NCBI GenBank assembly: GCA_026874595.1
Contig: CM049319.1
Span: 63,314,917-63,378,916 of the forward strand
Origin: Sipunculus nudus
Lineage: Eukaryota > Annelida > Sipuncula > Golfingiida > Sipunculidae
Direction of reading: 5' to 3'
Length of the DNA stretch: 64,000 nt
Both the position numbers and the translations under genes were made by a program. Every line of letters begins with the position of its first letter. Position 1 is the stretch's first letter. The notes beneath the pieces are model-generated. The model ran no database searches. It was not told the origin of the DNA and worked only from the letters and a program-made list of their open reading frames with translations. Shown one piece after another: positions 35,531 to 48,110 of this stretch.

Positions 35531-36000
35531 GTTTTTGCTGGTACGTGGTAGATCTGAGCTCTGTAATTTTCTGTTTATATATTCTTTCTTGCTTAGCCAC
35601 TGCCTTGTGTTTTGTTGTGTATCTGAGTGCCAATACGATGAGTGCGCCATCAAAAACCACACCATTTAATCATCACGTTAAACCAAAGGCAACAAGGTCC
35701 GTTATATGTTATTCAATAGTAATACAGTATACCGCGTGGAGAGAAACGCTCTAGCTCCTTTTGCACGACGTTGCCCTATAAAAAAAGCCATGCAATATAT
35801 CATAATATCTCATGGAGGCTAAAATTTATAAGGGTTAAAGGAAAACTATTTCGATTTCCAATCCGTTCCATTATTCTCTTTGTGCAAGACTGTTAGTTAT
35901 TTTTCTTATAAATATTTTTTTTGGCGGATGCTTTACAACCTTTATAGGATAAAGAGACATTTGTCTCATTCAGTCATTAAAATTGGTTTTATTGTGTTAA
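35531..36000. other. No gene seen
   Basis: AT-rich spacer between the degenerate repeat and a TA microsatellite. No supported feature. Confidence 0.4.
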
Positions 36001-36019
36001 ATGAATATAAATGAAAAAC

Positions 36020-36021
<2 letters not shown>

Positions 36022-36104
<83 letters not shown>
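36022..36104. repeat. (TA)n microsatellite
   Basis: About 83 bp of AT dinucleotides with one interruption, roughly 230 bp upstream of the pseudogene promoter. Confidence 0.97.
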
Positions 36105-36105
<1 letters not shown>

Positions 36106-36338
36106 ATATATAAATATAAATTGGAACCGACTTGTGATATGATTGTGGTAAAACCACATTGCTCTGCTAGTTCAGTTAATGTTTACATGCATGGTTTTGC
36201 CAAACAGGCAGATACTCAACTTTACGTGGTTGGAGGTTCCTGTTGTAAAATTGCTTATTTTTTGTCCCCGATTTTATCTTGTTCGTTTCGGTGTATAATG
36301 ACAGTTATCACATGACGCTTAAAGAGTCATGGGAAGGG

Positions 36339-36364
36339 TATATAACCACTAATAAGTATAAAAA
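36339..36364 (+). promoter_or_regulatory. TATA elements of the tandem ILEI-PAN copy
   Basis: TATATAA (36339-36345) and TATAAAAA (36357-36364) lie 77 and 59 bp before the ATG at 36416. The aligned region of the intact gene keeps only the first, weakened to ATATAA. Confidence 0.5.
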
Positions 36365-36415
36365 GGATATGGATTTTCTGATAGCATCAGATTGTCGCTG
36401 GCCCTGACAGCTAAG

Positions 36416-38259
36416 ATGTGGTCCACCGTGCTATTCTGGCTTGCCTGCTCGGTTTTTGTTAATGGACAAAATACAAAGGAGACACAAAGCGTCAACATGA
36501 CGTTTATTGTCAATACTCTTAACCAAGTGGTCAGTTCCCAAGTCCCCAGTGTCCAGCGGGTCACTGACAGCTGATGACGTGAAGAAATTGGTGACAGAAA
36601 TGCGGGGATTGGCTAGACAACACGAGCGGATCACAGAACTTGAAGGATTGTTTCAAAGTTTAAGGACGTTGGAACGCATGCTGACGACAGAAATTCGTGG
36701 ATTGACTAAACGTTTCGATGTTCTTGAAAGCAAGCTAGACGCGCATGCTCAGAAGACATGCCCACAACCTCACGTTGATCAGGTTCGGAATTACACAGTT
36801 GGTGGGTACAATCTTTACGGCAGTTTGTTTTTTATTTATGGAACCGTATCCTCTTGATCAATTCTGGAAATAATGAGTTGAATGTAAGGAAAAAATGATA
36901 TAACCAGTTTTTTTTATATATATTGTCGTTGATGTCATACATCTTTTGTACTCATTGAAGTCATACTACTAAAGTTGATTGTGATAGTCCAAATGGTTTA
37001 TTCCGTCTTGTTTTCGTCCGATACGGGTTCAATCGCTCTCTCCTCAGACCTTAAGACTGTCCTTGGAATATCTTTATGTCGTATTTCTGAGCACTTATCT
37101 AAACCAAATAAATTCTATCTTCGCGAGCACTTAAATACCATTTTTGTCTATCGTAAAAATGTGGCAAGTCGCATGTCGGAAATAAAGACATACCGCATTA
37201 AGTTCAATGGAGAATGTCAAATATTCTCAAAGTAAAAAAATGTGATAAACTTTAAGAGATTACAATAATAAAACTTGAAAAAAGTCAAATGATTCCTTGA
37301 GAGATGTCAAGTTACAATGAAATCAACATCAGTATAACCTTTCCATGTAAAACAATTTATTCTGCCCGCGCAATATACTCTTTTCCGAGAGTCCGTAGAA
37401 CAATATTTTTTGGTGTGGACTAACCACGATCTAGATCCAGATGTAGAGAATAAAAGGCTTGTTATTTTGTTCATCTGTCTTGAAAGAATTACTAAAAAAT
37501 AACTACTGGTGCTGACACTAGCTTAACCTTGGTACTAATAGGCGGTTATGAATACGTGGCACTTTCACAGGAATTTGAAAAGATCCTTTGAAGGTGTTTA
37601 AATTGATATGTCTAATATACACGCTCTTAGCAGTTATACCGTACACACTCGATGAATGTAAATAACCGTAAAGAGTCCGTGTATTACATGCATCATATAA
37701 GGCGATGGCGGAGATTTATGCATTCTGTTTCTACGGATTTTTTTTTGCAGCTCATGATAGGATAATGGCGCCGTTTTGTCTACTTCAGTTGGTGAGTTAT
37801 GGAGTTGAAGACACGGGATATAATCACGGAGTTACGGCTTTGTGGCTCAACAGTCAGAAATTAAATTTAACCCCAAACATGGGAGACCGATTCCGTGGAG
37901 TCCACTTGATAACTTTAAATTTTTAAGAACGACTCTGTACGCTGGGTTTTAGCGGATCATTCGATACTTATGAGTACAAAAGCGTCGGGGTTTCCCTCAA
38001 TGCAAAACTGAAGGAATTTCCCAAAGGGACTGTCGTTGCCATGGTAACAAGTGATGAGTATGTCAACCATCTTGCCGAAGTTTGCGAACATTGGAAGAAG
38101 AATATGGCGTCCGTATAAATGGCCTCGATACCCGTGCAGGCCCGTGGTTTCGTTCCAGCGCAGCCATCGTGGCGGTGAAGGGAGATCCCTCCCGCGCTAA
38201 ATTCGTGCAGAAACCAAGAAAGAAGGGGCCCGCCATTTTGACCGTAGACTGGTTGGATG
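36416..38259 (+). pseudogene. Broken tandem copy of the ILEI-PAN gene (exons 1 and 2)
   Basis: Exon 1 is 36416-36801 (signal peptide MWSTVLFWLACSVFVNG, then a longer coiled segment) and exon 2 is 37751-38259 (ILEI-like domain), with acceptor TTTTTTGCAG and a possible GTGGGT donor. Three lesions are visible against the intact gene: one extra C within 36544-36547 shifts the frame; CAA has become TAA at 37924-37926; and one base is lost near 38080, so exon 2 is 509 not 510 nt. Compared with the intact gene, exon 1 has an extra ~33-residue heptad-like stretch (around RITELEGLFQSLRTLERML). No PAN exon was found downstream. Sequence error could mimic single lesions, but three together argue for a pseudogene. 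Confidence 0.87.
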
Positions 38260-38504
38260 GTAAAATGTCTTTTTTTTATAACTTTAAATTTTGCTCCTCT
38301 GTTAGAATGTTCTGTGTTCATCATATATGGCTTTATTCAGGTATTGTAGACAAAATATGGATGACATTGCACGATTTCACATTTTGAACGTTTCGCGTGG
38401 GTTTCATTTTAGCGATCGCACCAAGACTTGTAAAAATTAACTAGAGCTGTATTTGTATTTATTATAAAATGGTATATATATATGTATGTATGTATGTATA
38501 TAAA

Positions 38505-38552
<48 letters not shown>
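38505..38552. repeat. (TA)n microsatellite
   Basis: Uninterrupted run preceded by TATG repeats (38478-38500). Confidence 0.95.
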
Positions 38553-38555
<3 letters not shown>

Positions 38556-38614
38556 TCCCACAATACCTCATTCATTTCTGTTACGATCATTATATTGATG
38601 ACCTGTGTCACAGT

Positions 38615-41600
38615 CTATACCCAGCTAACACATAACGTTTCCGCAACTTTCATGATAAAGTTGACAGAAAGTTATGCTACAACATTACAGTGTCACAACG
38701 TTGTAGCAACATGAACAGGCTGCAAAAGGGAAGCGGCGGATGGTGTATAGACGTTATGGGAAAAACGTTTAGTATTTTACCTTACAGAAACATTTTCCCA
38801 ATGTCGTATGGAAATATAAATATCACGTGAAAGTTTTCTTTAATTTCAGTTTAGAATAATATATATCGTCATATTTTTCCTATTCAAATATTATATAATG
38901 TTATTTAATGTAATAATTTGCCCTTCGTCTAGTTTCACTAAAATGTTTTCACAACATCCAGGCAACGTTTGGTGAGCAATGCTTAATGATTGTCAGATGG
39001 TTTTGAAAGACACTTTATTTTTATAGGTGGGGAAAACGTTGTACAAACTTATTTAAAGAATTTATATATTCACTGGCAATTTAAACACGTAAATTATGCG
39101 TTGTGAATATTTCAATCAGCTTATATTTATCTTTATTTTCGTTTATTCCCGTAGTAAAAAAACTAGCTATTAATTCTCTTGCGAATCAATGATTACCGAA
39201 TTACGGTGAAGAGTTATGATTTAAGAGGGGTATATTCAGTTGGAAAAGCAACCGATACCCAGTATAAAAAAAATATCAGATCCAATGTAACCTTGAGGTT
39301 TCTTTCAAATACAAATTGAGCGTGCCTTTTCTTTGACCTTATGCTAACAGTTTCTGGACGTTTTCCGAACGTTTTGTCGAATGTTATATAATATTTGGAT
39401 AACGTTTCCCTAACGAACGTTATTCGACTATTGTTCGAATGTTGTTCAATATTACTATATAACCTTTTTTTCTAACCCCAGGAAAACATTGCCCCAATGT
39501 TAATATATCCATATACATTTCATGAAAATAAATGTATTCTTTTGTTAGGAATGTATCTAAAACTTATTTGAAAATAGATAAGATCACAGTTACTCTGAGG
39601 TTTTCCTTGAAATTTTGCGTATTTATATTTTTCCATACGCTAATATTTTCCTAACGTTTTTCGAACATTAATCAGATGTTATTTAATATTGGGGAAATAT
39701 TTGTATCGGACGCCAGGACAACATTGCTCCAATGTTATTTTGTCCATATATACATCTCTTGAAAATAAACGTATTCTTTATTTGCGAATGTATTTGATAC
39801 TTTATGAAAACAAAAGTAAAATCCAGAGTTACCTTGTCGTAGTCTGTATTTACTTTGACCCATACTAACCTTTTCCAAACGTTATCTGACTATTGTTCGA
39901 ATGTTACTCAATATTACTATAAAACATTTGTCTAACGTCAAGGAAACATCGTCCTAACGTATGTTTTCCATATTTATATTTCTCGAAAATAAATGTATTA
40001 ACTGGTTTTTAATGTATTTAATACTTCATGAAAATAAAACATGAAATCCAAAATTTATCTTGAATTTCTTTTAAATGCAAATATAGTGTATTTTTACTTT
40101 GACTTTTGCTAACCTTTTCCGAACGTTATCCGACTATTGTACGAATGTTATTCAATATTACTATATAACCTTTTTTTCTAACGCCAGGCAAACATTGCTC
40201 TAATGTTATTATATCCATTTATACATTTCATGAAAATAAATTTATTCTTTTGTTAGGAATGTATCTTAAACTTATTAGAAAATAGATAAGATCACAGTTA
40301 CTCTGAGGTTTTCCTTGAAATTGTGCGTATTTATATTTTTCCATACGCTAATATTTTCCTAACGTTTTTCGAACATTAATCAGATGTTATTTAATATTGG
40401 GGAAATATTTGTATCGGACGCCAGGACAACATTGCTCCAATGTTATTTTGTCCATATATACATCTCTTGAAAATAAACGTAATCTTTATTTGCGAATGTA
40501 TTTGATACTTTATGAAAACAAAAGTAAAATCCAGAGTTACCTTGTCGTAGTCTGTATTTACTTTGACCCATACTAACCTTTTCCAAACGTTATCTGACTA
40601 TTGTTCGAATGTTACTCAATATTACTATAAAACATTTGTCTAACGTCAAGCAAACATCGTCCTAACGTATGTTTTCCATATTTATATTTCTCGAAAATAA
40701 ATGTATTAACTGGTTTTTAATGTATTTAATACTTCATGAAAATAAAACATGAAATCCAAAATTTATCTTGAATTTCTTTTAAATGCAAATATAGTGTATT
40801 TTTACTTTGACTTTTGCTAACCTTTTCCGAACGTTATCCGACTATTGTTCGAATGTTATTCAATATTACTATATAACCTTTTTTTCTAACGCCAGGCAAA
40901 CATTGCTCTAATGTTATTATATCCATTTATACATTTCATGAAAATAAATTTATTCTTTTGTTAGGAATGTATCTTAAACTTATTAGAAAATAGATAAGAT
41001 CACAGTTACTCTGAGGTTTTCCTTGAAATTGTGCGTATTTATATTTTTCCATACGCTAATATTTTCCTAACCTTTTTCGAACATTAATCAGATGTTATTT
41101 AATATTGGGGAAATATTTGTATCGGACGCCAGGACAACATTGCTCCAATGTTATTTTGTCCATATATACATCTCTTGAAAATAAACGTATTCTTTATTTG
41201 CGAATGTATTTGATACTTTATGAAAACAAAAGTAAAATCCAGAGTTACCTTGTCGTAGTCTGTATTTACTTTGACCCATACTAACCTTTTCCAAACGTTA
41301 TCTGACTATTGTTCGAATGTTACTCAATATTACTATAAAACATTTGTCTAACGTCAAGCAAACATCGCCCTAACGTATGTTTTCCATATTTATAGTTCTC
41401 GAAAATAAATGTATTAACTGGTTTTTAATGTATTTAATACTTCATGAAAATAAAACATGAAATCCAAAATTTATCTTGAATTTCTTTTAAATGCAAATAT
41501 AGTGTATTTTTACTTTGACTTTTGCTAACCTTTTCCGAACGTTATCCGACTATTGTTCGAATGTTATTCAATATAACCTTTTTTCTAACGCCAGGCAAAC

Positions 41601-43640
41601 ATTGCTCTAATGTTATTATATCCATATATACATTTCATAAAACAAAATTTATTCTTTTGTTAGGAATGTATCTAAAACTTATTTGAAAATAGATAAGATC
41701 ACAGTTACTCTGAGGTTTTCCTTGAAATTGTGCGTATTTATATTTTTCCATACGCTAATATTTTCCTAACCTTTTTCGAACATTAATCAGATGTTATTTA
41801 ATGTTGGGGAAATATTTGTATCGGACGCCAGGATAACATTGCTCAAATGTTATTTTGTCCATATATACATCTCTTGAAAATAAACTTATTCTTTATTTGC
41901 GAATGTATTTGATACTTAATGAATCAAAAGTAAAATCCAGAGTTACCTTGTCGTAGTCTGTATTTACTTTGACCCATACTAACCTTTTCCAAACGTTATC
42001 TGACTAATGTTCGAATATTTCTCAATATTACTATAAAACATTTTTCTAACGTCAAGCAAACATCGCCCTAACGTATGTTGTCCATATTTATATTTATCGA
42101 AAATAAATGTATTCACTGTTTTTTTATGTATTAGATGCTTCGTGAAAACAAAAATGAAATCCAAAATTTATCTTGTAATTTCTTTAACATGCAAATTCAG
42201 TCTATTTTTACTTCGACCTTTGCTAACATTTTCCGAACGTTATCCGACTATTGTTCGAATGTTATTAAATATATAACTATATAACACTTTTACCAACGCC
42301 AGGCAAACATTGCTCTAATGTTAATTTGTCCATATTAATATTTCTCGAAAATAAATGTATTCAATGGTTTGCAATGTATTGGATACTTCATAAAAACAAA
42401 AATGAAATCCAATAATTATCTTGTCATTTCTTTTAAATGCAAATTCAGTGTATTTTTACTTTGAACTTTGCTAACCTTTTCCGAACGTTGTCTGATTATT
42501 GTTCGAATGTTATTTAATATTACTATATAACATTTTTTTCTAACGCCAGACAAACATTGCTCTAATGTTAATATATATCCATATATACATTTCATGAAAA
42601 TAATGTATTCTTTTGTTATGAAAGTATTAGAACAAAGATAAGATCGAATTTATTCTGAGGTTTCTTTGAAATTGAGCGTATTTATTTTTTTTCCATCGGC
42701 TTATATTTTCCTAATGTTTCCCGAACATCAATCAGATGTTATTTATTGTTGGAATAATATTTTTATCTGACGCCAGGACAACATAGCTCCAATGTTATTT
42801 TGTCCACATATATATCTCTCTTGAAAATAAATGTAATCTTTATTTGCGAATGTTTTTGATACTTTATGAAAACAAAAGTAAAATCCAGAGTTACCTTGTC
42901 GTGGACTGTATTTACTTTGACCCATACTGACCTTTTCCAAACGTTTTCTGAGTATTGTTTGAATGTTACTCAATATTACTATATAACATCTTCTAACGTC
43001 AAGCAAACATTGCCTTAACGTATGTTTTCCATATTTATATTTCTCGAAAATAAATGTATTCACTGGTTTGGAATGTATTGGATACTTCATAAAAACAAAA
43101 ATTGAAATCCAAAACTTATCTTGTCATTTCTTTTAAATGCTAATTCCGTGTATTTTTAACCTTTTCCGAACGTTATCCGTTTATTGTTCGAATGTTATTT
43201 AATAATACTATGTAACATTGTTTTCTAACGCCAGGCAAACATTGCTCTAATGTTACTTTGTCCATATATACATTTTATGAAAATAAATTTATTCTTCTGT
43301 TAGATATGTATATCAAACTTAAAGGATAAGGTCCATATTAACCTTGATTTTTTTTAAATTCAATTGAGCGTATTTATATATATTCCATATATGCATGCGA
43401 ACACGTTCTTTATGTTTTTCGAGCATTAATCAAATTTCATTTAATGTTGGTTTCTTATTTTTCTAACGTCAAAGCAAACATTGCAATTATTTAAATTTTC
43501 CCAGATATAAATTGCTTGAAAATAAATGTTTTCATTAAAGTGGACTATGTATCTGATACTTTATATGAAAACAAAAATGAAACCCCAAGTTACCTTGTCC
43601 TTTCTTAAATGCAAACTGAGTGTATCATTATGGTCTGTAT
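38615..43640 (+). repeat. Satellite: ~235-bp subunits in ~705-bp higher-order units
   Basis: Each subunit contains aaccttttccgaacgtt, then attgttcgaatgttattcaa, then a gccaggcaaacattgctcta-like phrase and gaaaataaatgtattc. Three subunit types alternate, so the phrase ttcttttgttaggaatgtat recurs near 39536, 40245, 40952 and 41652, and in diverged form near 42606. The central copies (39540-42000) are nearly identical and the ends more diverged. The leading part, 38615-38760, has aacgttgtagcaac-like inverted words. The open frame at 42743-43090 and similar ones are translations of the repeat. Confidence 0.92.
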
Positions 43641-44266
43641 AAGGATTAATTATTTAACCGAAAACGTATATCCGACACTTCATATGAAAAGTATAAAACC
43701 ACAGATCCGATGATGTGTGATATAATTTAATTTATTGATTTATGCACTGTTATTTCTACATTTTATGTGTGTTCAAGACATTAGTGGTATTATTTCAACA
43801 TAAGCACTGCTAACTCTCTAATTTGTTCCGGCTCCCTTGAACTATTTATTTATATAATGGGACCATAATAAGTTTAATTTATTGTGGAACTGTTTACTTC
43901 TGCATAAATTGTTGAAAACGGGGTATAATCGGACAAGTTATCAAGTTATGATTCAGGTAGTAGCACAGACAACATTAAATTTGATAGAACGGGGTGACAT
44001 TTTCCCCATGGTTCACCCCCCCCTCCCCCCCCCCCACCCCCACCTTCATCACCACACTCCTCTCTCACACACAGGCGGGCATATGATTTACGGCCTGTCA
44101 GCCATAGGGTTCAAAGCTTTCTTTAAGATAACTTTGCCAGCTCATCTAGGTTTCACTTTTTTCGGGCTCTATATAAAATCGATTTATAATCGAGCCAAAC
44201 CTGGTCTATATCTAGGTTTGAAAATGAATGTCTGCAGTATACTCTTCCAGTAAACTGATGTTGGAA

Positions 44267-44268
<2 letters not shown>
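43641..44268. other. No gene seen; C-rich patch
   Basis: AT-rich DNA with a C-rich run at 44006-44053. The 123-codon open frame at 43882-44253 has no conserved feature and includes the Pro/His-rich translation of the C run. Confidence 0.4.

Positions 44269-44270
<2 letters not shown>

Positions 44271-44316
<46 letters not shown>
44271..44316. repeat. (TA)n microsatellite
   Basis: Uninterrupted AT run. The flanking phrase actgatgttggaa..tgtgt also precedes the next run at 44725, so the two loci look like duplicates. Confidence 0.95.
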
Positions 44317-44319
<3 letters not shown>

Positions 44320-44721
44320 GTCACATTCAGGCCCAGACACCCATAAAAAACATGAGATGTCAGTTGTTTGATCTTGGACCCCACTGGGGCCAATAATTTT
44401 ATTAATTATACCGCACCCCTAAAAAAGACAAAATAATATCATATAAGAAATAAAACCCAGGTATGGTGGAGTACCCGCCATACACAAACATGTACATGTA
44501 TAAGAGACATAAAAACAATCATGGAGGAGGGAGGGAGGGATGACGGGTAAAGAAAGCAGTAATGCATGCATAGGACCGGCTGAGTCAATGCTGTCCTTTG
44601 CTATATACTGGGGGTATGACCTGTATGTACCTACCAGAATCCCATTGTTCTGCCAGTCATCCTGGCTTTTTTTACCTGCATTATGGTCTTCTTGTTAACT
44701 GATGTTGGAAATGTGTGTTTA

Positions 44722-44724
<3 letters not shown>

Positions 44725-44786
<62 letters not shown>
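44725..44786. repeat. (TA)n microsatellite
   Basis: About 30 AT units, preceded by taactgatgttggaaatgtg as at 44251-44270. Confidence 0.95.
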
Positions 44787-45154
44787 TTATTCATGGTGTT
44801 CGTTGGATATTTTGTACAGCATTTTCCGCTCAGTATTTCTCTCTCCATTTAGATATAGATATAGCATATATACATATATATTTCCCTATAGGTCTGATAA
44901 AGTTGTAGAGTCGAATTATAATAAACACGTTTCAATTGCTGTTATAATAAGGCCTATATTTGGTGTTCAGATTGAACAACGATAACGTCTTGAATCTGAA
45001 AGACAATTAAAATTAAACTGAAACCTTCACATACTAGTATTTAGTCCTCGTCCGATTTCTAGGCCTATTATTTTTTTAACAAGCAGCTAACACGGTTTAG
45101 TTGTCAGTTAATAAACTTCAGAGAACCATTTCTGAACAAATATTGTCATTTATC

Positions 45155-45202
45155 TGACGTCACGATTTTGACCAATCACCGTTCACCTAGCTTTGGCGGG
45201 AA
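45155..45202 (+). promoter_or_regulatory. Candidate promoter: CRE, CCAAT box and E2F site
   Basis: Within 48 bp lie TGACGTCA (45155-45162), the full cAMP-response element; ACCAAT (45171-45176), the NF-Y type CCAAT box; and TTTGGCGGGAA (45192-45202), a textbook E2F site. There is no TATA box. The trio, immediately before an ATG with a strong donor, is typical of cell-cycle or replication gene promoters. This is pattern-based only. Confidence 0.5.
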
Positions 45203-45205
45203 GAA

Positions 45206-45254
45206 ATGAACCAGCGTGAAGCGGGGCAGGAAATCCGGCAGTGGCAAGTACTCG
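45206..45254 (+). CDS. Candidate first coding exon after an E2F-type promoter (partial)
   Basis: ATG at 45206 opens 16 codons (MNQREAGQEIRQWQVL) and one further base, ending at a perfect GTAAGT donor (45255-45260). The exon is richer in G+C than the region around it. It is too short to identify, and I did not find further exons downstream, so the gene would continue beyond a long intron or the call is wrong. A non-coding first exon is also possible. Confidence 0.4.
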
Positions 45255-45260
45255 GTAAGT

Positions 45261-47185
45261 GCATATTTCTGGCCATATAGAATAACATAACATATTGACT
45301 GTGATTCTTCTTTAAAACATTATAAAGCCACCCACTAACAGTTTTCTTCAGATGAAAATAATGTCATTATTTTCGGTGAATGCGTTAGGTTATCGCTTAT
45401 GCCTTTATTATCGCTCACGTGTGTTATTTATAATTAATGTGGGTCTGATTAAAAGGCGGACTTAAATATTGATCCAAATGGACACAAAGGGACGTGAAGA
45501 TTGACCTAAACAGGCCCTAACATCAGTTTGTTTTAAAGAGAGAAAATATTTATGACAGGTTAAATTTATCATGAAACTGCCTGAGCCGAATATTTCACCC
45601 CTAAGATTTCAGTAGCAGACATCAAATACATGTATATAGGCCTAATTACCTAGTGTGAAAATAACCGTGACAACGCAAGAAAATAGAAAATTGTATTAAT
45701 AAATAAATATTATTAGAATTAAGTACTTTATAGTAGGCCTACTATAACAACCTATCAACCATGCGAATATATACCTAATTATACCTAATTTATCCAGAAC
45801 AATTTGAATGACATGACTATAGTGTCAAAATATGTAACTTTGTTCAAAGTAAAAGAAAAACCAGAACTACAAAGAAACATATAGGATGCATGTAAGAGTA
45901 ATGGTAGGACTGTTGTCACCAATTTGGATATTAATGGTAGGACAAATAACCATTTTCTATTATATTGACCCATGCAATCCTATGCAGAGCTGATGTAAAT
46001 TACTTTCTAAACTTACAAACATATAACTTTTATATAATATATTGGGTGTGGAAATACTTAAGCATTCTTTATCTCAATTCAAGGAGGGGGAAGTGGAAAT
46101 AAGCACTTCCCTTTAGTATATGTGTAAGTTAAAAATATAATATCAAAATGGATACCTGTGTCTGTGAAAAATTAGTCTTGATAGAAATGGCAGAAAGAAA
46201 ATACTAGCAGAACTAAACATTCAAAGTTGATGAAAGTTTCTAGACATTATAATGAAAAGTCACCCTCATTTCTTTAATAGATGAAGGCAAATAGAGCCAA
46301 ACATATTCAGTTATAACTGACAGGCTTTGTAAACTTAGTGATAAAGGGCCCTGCACATAACCAGAGCCCAAATGGTACTCTCCAGTTCACACTGCAGCCG
46401 ATATGGTTGACCAGAAAACTGAGACAAGAGTCAATAGCCGTCTGTGGCTCACTTGAGCTGGCAGCTGAAATTGCCTGAAATCAGTGGTGGCTGATACAAG
46501 TATGTCCCTAAATCTTTTTTAGCTCATTTGCATGCCTTTTTTATAATACCATGTTCCTGAGAAAGTTACATATTTAATTCAAGAAAACAAGGAAAATCAT
46601 ATGACAAGAAAAACAAGTCTAAAAACTTTTTGAGGCAATTCTGAATGATTTAGCAAATTATGTTTAGCTGTGCAAACTCATTGCAAGCTTGTTAATGAAT
46701 TAATCACATGTTTTAGAAATGTAAATTATCACAGTAAATTAAATGTGTAAAATACATAAAAAAGTAAATTAGATATTTTGGAATAGTATTTAGTTTATAA
46801 TTAAATTTCCATACAAAAATTAATGTCTTAGCAAGCCTGCCAGAAGTACAAGAAAAAACCTGATGTAGTGAAGTATGTATGCATATGTGTGAATAAACGA
46901 TTATTTTTTCAATAATTCAAGTGGTGAAGAGTTGCTCTGACACCTTTAAAAGTATGGTGTTTAGTATATTATGGCAACTGCACACAGCAAAGGCACACAG
47001 AAGTTTTAATATATTTATAACTTTTAAATATTAAAATTCACCTATTAAAACTAAACACAAAGCTGAATTCATACCAAAATTATTGCCATGACTACAAAAG
47101 CAATACTAAAGCCTCATCATATTTTATAGTGCATGATTTATGTATGAGCTTGAGTTAAAAAAATAAAAAGTGTAACATTTTTTTC
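45261..47185. other. No gene seen
   Basis: AT-rich sequence. Possible intron of the candidate gene at 45206. No splice-bounded exon, RNA gene or tandem repeat was recognised. Confidence 0.4.
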
Positions 47186-47189
47186 TTTA

Positions 47190-47720
47190 TTATACACCCA
47201 TCATATGATGGGAGTATTTTGGTATACCCACTGTCTGTCCATTAACTATTAGTGTCGCTGGAATAATTTACTAGGGCTTTGGATTTTCATCAAACTCACC
47301 ATAACTACATACCAACAGATTATCTCACCTGAGTTGGATGATGGGCAGTATTTATTATGTTCAAAGGTCACTAGGCTACTTTGTGGTTTTGCTGTGATAA
47401 CATGCAGAGAATATGAGGGATTTTGATAAAACTCATCAGAAATGTTAATATAATAACTCACCAAAGTTTGATTTTCTTAAAAAAATCCATATGTATTTTA
47501 TGAGATCAGACCACTGCACTTTGGTGACGTACCAAAAATTCTATGGATTTTCATGGAACTCATTATACATATTTATTAATAGAGTTTCTACCCTGAATTA
47601 CATTCTCATCAAATTTCACAAATATTCAATGGGGTCAGGGGTCATCAGATACACAACAGGCGTATTATGCATGTTTGCCTTGCTCTTGTATTTGATTTGT
47701 TAGCGTCAAAGTTAATGCAC
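47190..47720 (+). repeat. Dispersed repeat starting with CCCATCATATGATGGG palindrome
   Basis: Starts at the 16-bp perfect palindrome cccatcatatgatggg (47197-47212). It then carries two or three degenerate units with tggattttcatcaaactca-like words and ttcaaaggtcactag. Repeats with this start are frequent in lophotrochozoan genomes. Non-coding. Confidence 0.65.
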
Positions 47721-48110
47721 AAAAAAAAAAAAACTCAAACATTTGGTTTGATCTGAGAAAAATGTAAGGGTTTGTTATTTGTGAGTAATGTAAATTGAAA
47801 TAAATAATTTGAACGTTTGGGTCCTATATTGGTCTGTTAGGGTCACCAGTCACATCCGTTTGGGTCCATTGGGGGGGACTGTTTTGGGTCCATTTGGGTT
47901 GTTGGGGTAATTAGACCCATTTCTGTTTCATTTCATAATGTCTTAACAATATTTTGAATTTAGCGTATCTCGATTCAAACTCTGATACCCATTGCCAGGG
48001 GAAAACTGTAAAGATTTAAATGGGGGGGGGGGGGGGTTGGAGATTAACATGTGAATTTTCTGTTCAAAATATGAATATAAATTTGAGTTGGTGACCAGAA
48101 TTCTTTGGTG
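47721..48110. other. Spacer with a G run
   Basis: No gene. Contains tttgggtcc words near 47815-47900 and a run of 15 G at 48022-48036. Confidence 0.5.

Noticed and set aside
43882-44253. 123-codon frame with a Pro/His-rich stretch
   Set aside because: The Pro/His part comes from a C-rich low-complexity run and there is no conserved motif elsewhere in it.
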